Made by a program: the position numbers and the translations under genes. Below, piece after piece: positions 48,158 to 55,728 of a stretch of 64,000 nucleotides of DNA. The stretch is taken from the NCBI GenBank assembly GCA_964020085.1, contig OZ026608.1:2574981-2638980 (forward strand), read 5' to 3'. The notes below the pieces were generated by a model. That model saw only the letters and a list, made by a program, of their open reading frames with translations. It was not told the origin of the DNA and did no database searches. Every line of letters starts with the position of its first letter. Positions within the stretch are counted from its first letter, which is position 1. The stretch comes from Micromussa lordhowensis (taxonomy: Eukaryota; Cnidaria; Anthozoa; Scleractinia; Lobophylliidae).

Positions 48158-49133
48158 TATTACAAGATAATTTGGTTTTATCGACTGGGTTGATAATGTG
48201 AATTGGCCACCGTAAAGAGATTCGGAAGCTGACGTTTCGAGCGTTAGCCCTTCTTGGATTCGCTCCGACGAAGGGCTAACGCTCGAAACGTCAGCTTCCG
48301 AATCTCTTTACGGTGGCCAATTCACATTATCAACCCAGTTGATAAAACCAAATTATCTGATAACAGAACGTATATGGCTGCAGTGTTATTTCTAGAACAA
48401 GAGTTCATAATTACATGTAAACTGAAACCCACACATACAAGAACCTGCTTGATCTTGCTTAACTGGTTCTTCTATTTTTGCGTATTAAAATGACAAATTT
48501 CTGCCAGCAAGTTCTTAAACCACTAGGTTCTTACACGTGGGTTTTTACCAGAACAAACAAACCTACCTCAATCATTAAAGAGTTTTAAATCGTTTGAGCT
48601 TAGGAATTAACGGGTTCAGTCGGGAAACCAGTAATGGTTTCGACAAACACCGTTAAAAACCCGAAGAAGTTCCGATTGTATTTTGAAAACTGTCACTCGA
48701 GCGTATCATCGGTGAAGGCTAATAAAGCGATCAACACTTATCGCGGATTTAAAGGAAAGTGTTACTTACACCTAAATTGTTGAAGAATCTTGACACAAGT
48801 CAGCGCTCAAAACTGGAGGAGAGAAAATATAGAGAAAAGCTTGCTAAAAAGTTACAAACTAAAACCATAATTCTCGCTAGTCAATGAATTGGCTTAATCC
48901 TGCTTTGAAGAGAACCGCGCGAGCTTAGGTCAGTTGCCTAGCAACCCCTCTACTGTTCCTCAGCTGTGTTACGTAGATACGCGCGTGTGTTTAATTCCTT
49001 AGGTTCGACATTGACAAACAGTTTCGTTTTCCATTAGGCTTTTTTCCAAGGCAAGATCAAGATCAAAGGAAACATGGGCCTGGCGTTAAAATTGAAAGAA
49101 ATTCAACCCAAGCCTGGGAAATCTAAGTTGTAG
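31699..49133 (+). CDS. SCP2: SCPx/SCP2: peroxisomal 3-ketoacyl-CoA thiolase fused to sterol carrier domain
   Basis: Eighteen coding exons: 31699-31743, 32423-32480, 33387-33458, 34366-34430, 34574-34637, 35791-35855, 36092-36218, 37595-37658, 39254-39340, 40718-40868, 41343-41394, 41865-41960, 43169-43276, 43729-43882, 44980-45073, 45530-45659, 47682-47758 and 49038-49133. They give 534 aa, against 547 in human. The thiolase part (~1-434) has the nucleophile Cys85 in NNNCATGS, the HDCF motif, and [17 protein letters not shown]. The SCP2 lipid-transfer domain (~435-534) begins exactly at an exon ([13 protein letters not shown]). The C-terminus SKL is a peroxisomal targeting signal. The family performs the last thiolytic step on branched-chain and bile-acid-type acyl-CoAs and binds sterols and lipids. 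The intron after 41960 uses a GC donor. Confidence 0.95.
32342..32362. repeat. Poly(C) tract
   Basis: About 20 consecutive C in SCP2 intron 1, 60 bp before exon 2. A similar G run lies at about 33053-33069 in intron 2. Both may form G-quadruplexes. Confidence 0.8.
33490..33530. repeat. (AAT)n microsatellite
   Basis: About 12 AAT units directly after SCP2 exon 3. Confidence 0.9.
33563..33717. mobile_element. 155 bp MITE with 19 bp inverted ends
   Basis: Starts CAGTCCCGGGTTGCTCGAA and ends TTCGAACAACTGGGGCCTG. The interior is built from alternating inverted copies of GTGGATAACG, GATAAATC and CACTATCCA. It lies in SCP2 intron 3. Confidence 0.75.
34667..34968. mobile_element. ~300 bp TTAA-flanked MITE with GCATAA repeats
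   Basis: Starts TTAAGGCTGGTTTTCACTAG and ends CTAGTGAAAACTAGCCTTTAA; the ends are inverted. The interior has two arrays of (GCATAA)n/(GCATAAGCATAA)n tandem repeats. TTAA lies at both borders. It begins 30 bp beyond an SCP2 donor. Confidence 0.75.
35195..35440. mobile_element. ~245 bp MITE
   Basis: TTATTAAATTCTCAACCTCGG at the left and CCGAAGGTTGAGAATTTAATAA at the right are inverted. A perfect internal hairpin (TGCGTTTGACCTTATAA, inverted) lies at 35278-35316. Immediately right, CAATTATTCCATTCGCGC pairs with GCGCTCATGGAATAATTG (35438-35507). Confidence 0.7.
36286..36874. mobile_element. 589 bp mariner/pogo-like MITE
   Basis: Bounded by TACAGTAGAACCC and GGGTTCTACTGTA, with TA at both ends. 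The interior has repeated TTCAAGTTAC and TTCGAGTTA units near both ends. It lies in SCP2 intron 7. Confidence 0.75.
40118..40230. repeat. Direct repeat of ACTAAAGCAAAGCGCGCGCT
   Basis: The 19-20 bp string occurs twice ~86 bp apart in SCP2 intron 9. Probably part of a decayed MITE; no borders resolved. Confidence 0.6.
40521..40709. repeat. ~189 bp palindrome abutting an SCP2 acceptor
   Basis: AACAAATGGTAAACGCCATA and the next ~40 bp are exactly mirrored at the right end (TATGGCGTTTACCATTTGTT). Inner arms (GGAGGTTTGCTAAGCACTC) are imperfect. Its right end is 8 bp before the AG that starts the exon at 40718. Confidence 0.8.
43935..44290. mobile_element. Palindromic element, copy 1
   Basis: A ~190 bp palindrome (ATTGATGTCAGTTTTTCATG mirrored; CTGTCCTGTTATTGATCAT; centre GTGGATCCACGAGGCGATAG) followed by ~130 bp including TTCATGTGTCTGTCCGC and GCCAATGAGCGCGCGAGAAT. 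The same blocks in the same order occur at 49470-49795. Located in an SCP2 intron. Confidence 0.8.
44368..44522. mobile_element. ~155 bp inverted-repeat element
   Basis: GTAAAACCAAAACCAATCGC at the left mirrors TTGGTTTTGGTTTTAC at the right. The interior contains CCCGCGCTTTGCTTTAGC. Confidence 0.6.
45748..46115. mobile_element. ~370 bp MITE, copy 2
   Basis: Same family as 6050-6425: AAGGCCGCGCCTCCACACAC at the left, TCCTCTGGCGTAGTGTG at the right, and an interior with GAAAACGCATCCAATG, GGTCATTTTGGATT and GTGTGGACGGTAGG. Confidence 0.7.
46180..46330 (+). mobile_element. Penelope-like element 3' tail fragment
   Basis: ACACTGAAGATGACTTCCAC followed by GGTTGTCGAAACGTCAGTCACC has the layout of the 3' hammerhead-like block of Penelope-like elements (compare 20449-20477). 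The first core box is altered to CTGAAGATGA, so it is probably inactive. No coding part is visible. Confidence 0.5.
46531..47482. mobile_element. ~950 bp DNA element with CTCAG target duplication
   Basis: Ends GGCCCAGTTA and TAACTGGGCC are exact inverted repeats flanked by the 5 bp direct repeat CTCAG (46526-46530, 47483-47487). Inside, GTCTCGGGTACCCGAGAC occurs near both flanks (46543-46562 and about 47107-47124). It has captured, or been hit by, a LINE 3' end. No transposase seen. Confidence 0.65.
47118..47473 (+). mobile_element. LINE 3' end (CR1/L2-like) with ATT tail
   Basis: One frame reads [18 protein letters not shown], then [10 protein letters not shown] and a stop near 47252. This is the typical C-terminus of CR1/L2-type LINE reverse transcriptases. 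The UTR ends GGCGCTATATAAATAAAGATG followed by (ATT)n from about 47398 to 47473. Confidence 0.75.
47490..47562 (+). repeat. tRNA-like SINE head (not a functional tRNA gene)
   Basis: GGCTTGATAGCTCAGTTGGTGGAGC gives an A box and D arm, and GGTTCGAATTC (47541-47551) a B box. The anticodon arm CTGC...GCAG has a mismatch, and the acceptor ends pair poorly. It continues directly into a SINE-like body, so I call it a SINE head. Confidence 0.6.
48166..48357. mobile_element. Tail-to-tail inverted Penelope-like 3' ends
   Basis: Two ~88 bp near-perfect inverted arms (GATAATTTGGTTTTATC...) meet around 48255-48268. Each arm carries GGGCTAACGCTCGAAACGTC, the 3' block associated with Penelope-like elements in cnidarians, with GAAAC at 48285-48289 on the right arm. 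Located in the last SCP2 intron. Confidence 0.6.
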
Positions 49134-49148
49134 ATACACTCAAAGAGT

Positions 49149-49215
49149 CTAGTTCCTAGGGTCTCTCATCTTCCCGCCCGACCGGAGCGGTAGGGTGACA
49201 AGATGAGAGACTCTG
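49149..49215. repeat. 67 bp hairpin element
   Basis: GTTCCTAGGGTCTCTCATCTTCCCGCC is mirrored by CAAGATGAGAGACTCTGGGAAC. Related to the mini-element in the gene A exon, which also has CCCAGGG and CTCTCGTCTTCCCGC. Confidence 0.65.
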
Positions 49216-49469
49216 GGAACGTGTTTGGTCCATTCTATGTGTTTGAGTTCGAGTTGGCTATTCTACAGTTGTATGCTTAGTTACCTGGCCTATGAATGCA
49301 AGCGAGGCTGGAGGTGACCTCGCTTTGATACAGACCTCTCTGCTTTTCTCTTTGAAATTCAAACTAGCTAGCATAAGAACACTTGATTTACCCAACAAAG
49401 CAGTGACGTCAGTGAGGTCTGTATCACCCACAGCCCCAGTGCCATTCAAAGGCCAGGTCACTGAGAAAA

Positions 49470-49795
49470 AACATGCGTCTGTCCTGTTATTGATCATGAA
49501 TTTCGTCATAACATTTTCAAAGTAGCTGTGGATCCACGAGGCGACAGTCGAGTGGATCCGCAGACTACTTTGGCAATGTTATAACGAAATTCATGATCAA
49601 TAACAGGACAGACGCATGAAAAACTAACATCAATTTGTTTTTACGATAATAAATTGTCAAACAGTCCGCTTTCGCTCGTTGAAGCATCACATAAATTATA
49701 ATTCATGTGTCTGTCCGCTTATTGACAATGAAATTGAGCCAATGAGCGCGCGAGAATTTCTCACGCTCACTATGGCGGTTATCAACTTCAACTAT
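49470..49795. mobile_element. Palindromic element, copy 2
   Basis: Nearly the same as 43935-44290, and a cleaner palindrome: CATGCGTCTGTCCTGTTATTGATCATGAA is exactly mirrored at about 49590-49618. The downstream block also matches (TTCATGTGTCTGTCCGC, GCCAATGAGCGCGCGAGAAT). Confidence 0.8.
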
Positions 49796-51408
49796 GAAGA
49801 AGTTAAGTTTTTCACCTGCCTACCGACCCAGCCCAGCAAGTATTTTTTAATTTTATTAATTGGCACTCAGATTGTATTTGAGAATAATTCTGCAAAGCGG
49901 GGGGCGGGGGGGGGGGGGGGTAGACTCTTCTATAAAAAGGACGGGTGTGGTACTCTTCGTACCTTTAAGGGGTGGGTTTTGGTATCTCTCAGGGCGTTCA
50001 GCCTCAAAAAGATCCACAGCCGGAGCTTTTACGATACCTTTCAGGGCATTGAGCCGAAAAACATACGACTGGAGATAATGTGTTGTTTTAGAATTAGTCC
50101 CTCTAAGGGGTGAAAAAAGAAACGCCCACGAAGCAGATCTTCGCACCTCTTCTTTTCAAAATTTCCGTTGAGTACTCCCGTCGTTTTTATACGGAAGTCC
50201 CCCCGGGAATAATAAGCTTTGTAGATAGGTAACACTATATGATATGTTTACACTATATGTATACTTTTAACCTTACGTTATACTTTTAATTTTTAAGTGC
50301 GGATTCCTCCCAAAGATGTAATAATAAGTATTGATTTCTACAAAAATTGGACCAAAAAAAAATTTATTAGTATCTTGAAACTTTAACTCTAGCTTGAAAT
50401 TCGAACTCTAGCTGAAGCTCAAGAAAATTATACACTCTTCTTTAGAGTTTGAATGTGTAATTGCTGAAATATATAGTCTAAAGAAAGATTGTCCTCTAAT
50501 GTAGCCAGACGTAAACTGTATCTAAAGATCGTTTCCATATTGATGTACTACAGCAGGCAAAACACACGATGATCGTACAATGCAATGTGAGGCCATGTTT
50601 TGGATTACCGAAAAAATAATGTTAAGGATAAGGGTTAAGAGAATTGTGAGTAATGTTTTTTTTATCCCCAAATGACCTCATTCGTTTTTCTAGACAATTC
50701 TCCCTCGTGTCTGCTGTTAACGGTATTTACATGACCGTAAGATAAGTAACATTTTGCGACTGTGGTATATACCCCTTATCAGTTGTATTTCACACAAGTA
50801 TTCTAGATATGTAACTGAAATATATACAAACTTCTTCAGTGTCTTTCTTCAAATTAAACAGTGTCCTTTATCTTTGATAAACAAAATTAAATTTTTACTA
50901 ACATCTTATTACTAACTTAAGGTTTAAATTAGCCGACTCAATGTGTCATGATTGGCGGTGGCCATCTTGGATCTTTGCGACGATAAGAACCTGGTGCAGT
51001 CTGAGAGGAAACCTGTATTATGCAAACGTTAGCAAAATATACAAGAACTCGGCAAAGGGGGAGAGGTACTTCCTTATATGGGCTGTGTAGATATGTGCGG
51101 CCCCAAAGGGTGTGGGTTTAGCCATTTTGGTCAGAAATAGGGTATAGCCATAGGGTCTCAAATAAGGTTACATTCTGGTCTTGAATTCGGTGTGTTTTTA
51201 GAAGAAGCTATCCTACTTAATAAAAGCATACAAAGGGTATCGAATTTTTAGTCAGGTCATAAATAGGGTAGGGAAATTCGCAGATAAGGCTATGGGTATC
51301 GGGAAGCGGGCCGCACACCACTACCCAAATTTTCTGGGAGTAGCCCTCTCCCCCCACACCCCTCGGGGTTGGGGAGGGGTGGATGAGAGTGAACTCGCGC
51401 TTTCAACA

Positions 51409-51936
51409 CTACTGCTTTAAAGAACGGAGTTTTGAGTAGGCGGTTTGACTGTGGAAACAATCCTCTTTGCGAAATGACAATACAAGCAGCAAACATGTCA
51501 GAGTGCTTATCGCGAACAAAAGGCCCGCTAACAAAACCAAGTAATGGCGAGGTAAAACTATTTCACAATTGTCACAGGTATTGTAATCGTAGCTTCCATC
51601 ATTGCGCTCCTGCTGACATTGTTTGGCGTTGCACTTGAATGAGCATGCTCCGGATAGACACCGCTGTCTACAAAAGGCGACGTCGTTTGTGCACTCCATG
51701 TGACAGTTGTGACATATCTGATAGCATTCAGGTGATGAGCACGTGATAACCACGCACTTGACGTCAGTGCAAACTTGGTTGCATTTTGTGAAGGCGTGGT
51801 TACTGTCCGTCACGCCGCAGTCACATGATCTGTTGTTGCAGCGTTGTAAACAGGTGTTTGAGACTACCACGTCACACTGTTGTGACATAGTTGCTGTTGC
51901 CAGAAGTGCAGTGAAGATCAAAATCTCACCAAACAT
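51409..51936 (-). CDS. Cys-rich single-pass membrane protein 1 (tail shortened)
   Basis: 175 aa in one coding exon. An acceptor (CTTTCAG) lies 12 bases upstream of the ATG, so the exon starts near 51948 and a non-coding leader exon ends near 52236. Residues ~1-18 are a signal peptide (MFGEILIFTALLATATM). Residues ~19-122 carry over 20 Cys in CxxxC-rich spacing with CHNCHMEC and CRQRCLSGACSFKCNAKQC. Residues ~131-155 are a membrane span (HYLVLLAGLLFAISTLTCLL). A short basic tail contains YSKLRS. Compared with copy 2, an extra A in the codons after LRSL shifts the frame, ending the protein at LKQ. Predicted type I surface protein. I do not recognise the family; function unknown. Confidence 0.75.
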   Translation of the reverse strand: MFGEILIFTALLATATMSQQCDVVVSNTCLQRCNNRSCDCGVTDSNHAFTKCNQVCTDVKCVVITCSSPECYQICHNCHMECTNDVAFCRQRCLSGACSFKCNAKQCQQERNDGSYDYNTCDNCEIVLPRHYLVLLAGLLFAISTLTCLLLVLSFRKEDCFHSQTAYSKLRSLKQ

Positions 51937-52235
51937 GTTCAGTAAAGTCTGAAAGAGAAATTAACGGGTCACTTAAATTGATTTTCGAGACTTTTTAAAA
52001 CGTTTCAAGACCGCAGTTCTCGCACTTTCCAAGGAGAAGCAGCGATTAACACTATCGAGTCTTCGGACAGAGAAGAGAAACTATAATGTCCAGGTTTTTC
52101 ACACACTTGCCATGCAGGAATTCCCTTCTGTTCAGCTCGGTATTTTGAGTAGGTAATGTTTATACTCTCTATTCAAATGGCGTAAATATATTTTTTTTAT
52201 TTAAGATTGAAATACTGATCGTGAATCGAACAAAC

Positions 52236-52345
52236 CTTAGATTGACCCTCAGCGAAGATGTTTCCTGTTAAAGAGAATTGGCCCGTGGCATATTGCCTTG
52301 CTGTTTCGAACAGATCACTAGAGTCGAGTGGTCTATATAGTCATC
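52236..52345 (-). promoter_or_regulatory. TATA box and leader exon of Cys-rich gene 1
   Basis: On the minus strand GACTATATAGACC (about 52331-52343) is followed ~100 bp later by AATCTAAG|GTTTG, a plausible leader-exon donor at 52236. Both are kept in the duplicate. The transcription start would be near 52305. Inferred from spacing only. Confidence 0.5.
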
Positions 52346-54789
52346 GGTTTTCTTAGATGAACTAGGCTTTGTGGAACGCAAATTGTATGCCAGTGCTTGC
52401 ATGCGAACTGTATAGGTGTAAAATTGATCAGTTTACTTTGGCATTAAATTGACGTGTTTGTATCTTGTAGCCGCTGAAGGTGTTTTAGAATTGAATTTAT
52501 AGGCAAAAGATGAAACGCTAGCCGTTTCTTTGTATTTTGTATATTAGCTTTGACTAGTTCTATATCAAAAGCGAAGTTTTCAATGTGCTAGACTGGAAGA
52601 ACTTGCCCTTTCTTTCCTGGATGTAACAGGACGAAGATTTTCTTGTAACTATTTTCAAAGAGGCTCCAACCTTCACACTTAATGTTTACCGTTTTAAGAA
52701 ATAAAATTTGTAAAACAAGCCTATTTAAAGAGAAGTGTAAGCATACCAACCTTTAAACGATTGCTGTTGGTCTCGCTAAACAGAGCTTAAAACCGACTGT
52801 TGCTTTGAGGTTTCTGCCTGAGGTATCTGTATGTGACTTGTGAAAGTGCATTGACAGCATTTTCATCAGTCACTAATGAACTAAATGTGATTAATAAGCA
52901 CTATTTTTAAGGGAAAATCCCCTAGTGACGTCAGCATCCGTTGCTGATAAGAGTAAGGCGGAAAAGGAGGCCAATAACGGTTTCTAAGGAACTTTAAAAA
53001 CTCGTAGCATTTAGATAAGGTATTTTAATTTACATTTCGTAGAGTAGAAGATGTTAAGAAGCTTTTTTTCAGGCACGCTACTTTCAAGTTTCCTGTTATT
53101 AATTTCTGTTCATCCTACTCGTGATCACAGAACGCTGTCGGATTTGACGGCCAGGTCACAAGGGTCAAATTTTCGTTAATAATTTCCTTTTCTGTTTCTG
53201 TTTGCTTTCCCACTACAACAACAAAAAACATAAGATTTGACAGCTCCTAGTACTTGAACAGGGCCTTTCCTGACAAACAAAAGCTGAAATTGGGTTGGCT
53301 AAATATCTTCTGATCAGTAGGAAAAAATTCGAGTTTACGCCCAACTGTATGTTCCTTGCTCTTCACCTATGTTTGACTCGACCCAGTCTCTCTCTGTCTA
53401 ATTAATTATGCATGCTCATAAAAACGCGCCATATTGTTTGTTCTGTTTGAGTATCATTGCAGGAAGAATAAACGTTTAAACCCCGCGCACGAAAGCAAAC
53501 GTCTAGATCTTTCTTTGTCGGGAGATGCACGTACTGCGACTCACTCGAAGTGTAAATCAAACAATTTGAAATGCAAAGCTTGGTCCCGGGCCAATTTCAC
53601 TGGAATGATATGTACGAGAGTGTGAGAGGTATACAGCGTTTCCACTCGCGTAGCCAGCGACCATGCAAGGTTATTAGAACGAAAGAAAGTGTTTACATAA
53701 GAAAAGAGTTCAACTGGCACAAGATTGGTTCAGGACAGCAACATGGCCGCCATTTCATTTTTAGGACACCAATATGGCTGCCGTGACGTCATGTGAAACC
53801 ACCTCTTTACCGATAACTCTCCTTAAAGATGTAATGAAAAATACCCAATTTCAGAGAAAAATAGTCAAAATACATAGTTTGGCCCACAATGCCTGTAACA
53901 CTTGCGTTTATGCAAGAATTACTTAACCACCTAAAGAAACATTGTCCTCTAATGTAGCCAGACGTAAACTGAATCTTAAGTTAAGGTCGTTTTCATATTG
54001 AATGTGCTACAGGAGTCAAACATACGATGACCGTACAATGCAATGTGAGGCCCTGTTCGGGATTTTAAGGAAATGGGATAACTGGGAAAATTATTTAAAG
54101 GATAAGGGATAAGAGAATTGTGAGTTATATCTCCAAATGATCACGTTCTTTTTCTAGACAATTCTCCCTCGTTTCTGCTGTTAATTGTAGTCACATGATC
54201 GTAAGATAAGTAACATTTTACGACTGTAGTAAATGCCACTTATCGTATGTATTTCACACAAGTACTCTAGGTATGTAACTGAAATATATACAAACGTCTT
54301 CAGTCTCTTTAAAATAAATAGTGTCCTTTATCTTTGATAAACAAAATTAAATTTTTACTAACATCTTATTATTAACTTAAGTTTTAAATTAGCCGACTCA
54401 ATGTGTCATGATTGGCGGTGGCCATCTTGTATTTTGGCTACGACAAGAACCTGGTCTGAGAGGAAACCTGCATTATGCTAACGTTAGCAAAATATACAAG
54501 AACTCGGGGAAGGAGGAGAGGTACTCTCTTATATGGGCTACCGGTAGGTATGTACAGCTTAAAAGGGTATGGTTTTAGCCGTTTTGGTCAGAAATAGGGT
54601 ATAGATTTTGGCCATTTGGTCTCAAATAAGGTATGGTTTTTTCATTCTGGTCTTAGGGTAGGGAAATTCGCAGACACTGGTAAGAGTATTGGGAAGCGGG
54701 CCGCACAGCCCCGCCCAACTTTTCTGGGAGTACCCCTTTTCCCCCTCCTGGGCAAGAACTCAACGTTTCAAGAACCACTACTTGAGAGA

Positions 54790-55341
54790 TTAGAGTGAAT
54801 TTACACTTTCAGCACTACTGCTTAAAGAACGGAGTTTTGAGTAAGCTGCTTGACTGTGGCAACAATCCTCTTTGCGAAATGTCAATACAAGCAGCAAACA
54901 CGACAGAGTGCTTATCACGAACAAAAGGCCCGCTAACAAAACCAAGTAATGGCGTGGTAAAACTATTTCACAATTGTCACAGGTATTGTAATTGTAGCTT
55001 CCACCATTGCGCTCCTGCTGACATTGTTTGGCGTTGCACTTGAATGAGCATGCTCCGGATAGACACCGCTGTCTACAAAAGGCGACGTCACTTGTGCACT
55101 CCATGTGACAGTTGTGACATTTCTGATAGCATTCAGGCGATGAGCACGTGATAGCCACGCACTTGACGTCAGTGCAAACTTGGTTGCATTTTGTGAAGGG
55201 GTGGTTACTGTCCGTCACGCCGCAATCACATGATCTGTTGTTGCAGCGTTGTAAACAGGTGTTTGAGACTAGCACGTCACATTGTTGTGACATAGTCGCT
55301 GCTGCCAGAAGGGCAGTGAAGATCAAAATCTCACCAAACAT
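54790..55341 (-). CDS. Cys-rich single-pass membrane protein 2
   Basis: 183 aa, nearly identical to protein 1 across signal peptide, Cys-rich ectodomain and membrane span (HYLVLLAGLLFVISTLSC). The cytoplasmic tail runs on past YSKLRSL into a Ser-rich SSSAESVNSL end, which resembles paralogue 3 (SGSVDSLCSL) and is therefore probably ancestral. The exon starts near 55353 after TTTCAG; the leader exon ends near 55618. Function unknown. Confidence 0.8.
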   Translation of the reverse strand: MFGEILIFTALLAAATMSQQCDVLVSNTCLQRCNNRSCDCGVTDSNHPFTKCNQVCTDVKCVAITCSSPECYQKCHNCHMECTSDVAFCRQRCLSGACSFKCNAKQCQQERNGGSYNYNTCDNCEIVLPRHYLVLLAGLLFVISTLSCLLLVLTFRKEDCCHSQAAYSKLRSLSSSAESVNSL

Positions 55342-55617
55342 GTTCAGTCAAGTCTGAAAGAGAAAGATCACTCGTTGGATTAACGGGTTACTTAAATTGA
55401 TTTTCGAGACTTTTTAAATCGTTTCAAGACCAAACTGAGTTCTCGCACTTTCCAAAGAGAAGCAACGATTAACACTATCGAGTCTTCGGACAGAGAGGAG
55501 AAACTATAATGTCCAGGTTTTTCACTCATTTGCCATATAGGAATTCCTCTACTCTATTCAAATGACGTAAATATTTTTTTATTTAAGATTGAAATGTTGA
55601 TCGTGAATCGAACAAAC

Positions 55618-55728
55618 CTTAGATTGACCCTCGGTGAAGATGTTTCCTGTTAAAGAGAATTGGCCTGTGGCATATTGCCTTGCTGTTTCGAACAGATCAC
55701 TAGAGTCGAGTGGTCTATATAGTCATCG
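55618..55728 (-). promoter_or_regulatory. TATA box and leader exon of Cys-rich gene 2
   Basis: Same layout as in unit 1: GACTATATAGACC at about 55714-55726 on the minus strand and a donor AATCTAAG|GTTTG at 55618. Conservation between copies is weak evidence of function because the whole unit is recent. Confidence 0.5.

Larger units (their letters stand above)
49134..51408. other. Intergenic region between SCP2 and Cys-rich gene 1
   Basis: Convergent gap holding both 3' UTRs. It contains a hairpin element (49149-49215), a palindromic element (49470-49795) and a poly(G) run at about 49901-49920. A stretch at about 51050-51310 (GGTCAGAAATAGGGTATAG) recurs at 54520-54700 and, reversed, at about 59890-60030. 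No convincing gene. Confidence 0.5.
50479..53932. repeat. Tandem segmental duplication, unit 1
   Basis: Starts at CTAAAGAAA.ATTGTCCTCT and is collinear with 53933-57547 over coding, intron, promoter and flanking sequence, with scattered substitutions and small indels. Ends before the next CTAAAGAAA. Shared landmarks: AGCCGACTCAATGTGTCATG, the Cys-rich gene, CTATATAG, CCTAGTGACGTCAGCATCC and CCAATATGGCTGCCGTGACG. Confidence 0.85.
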
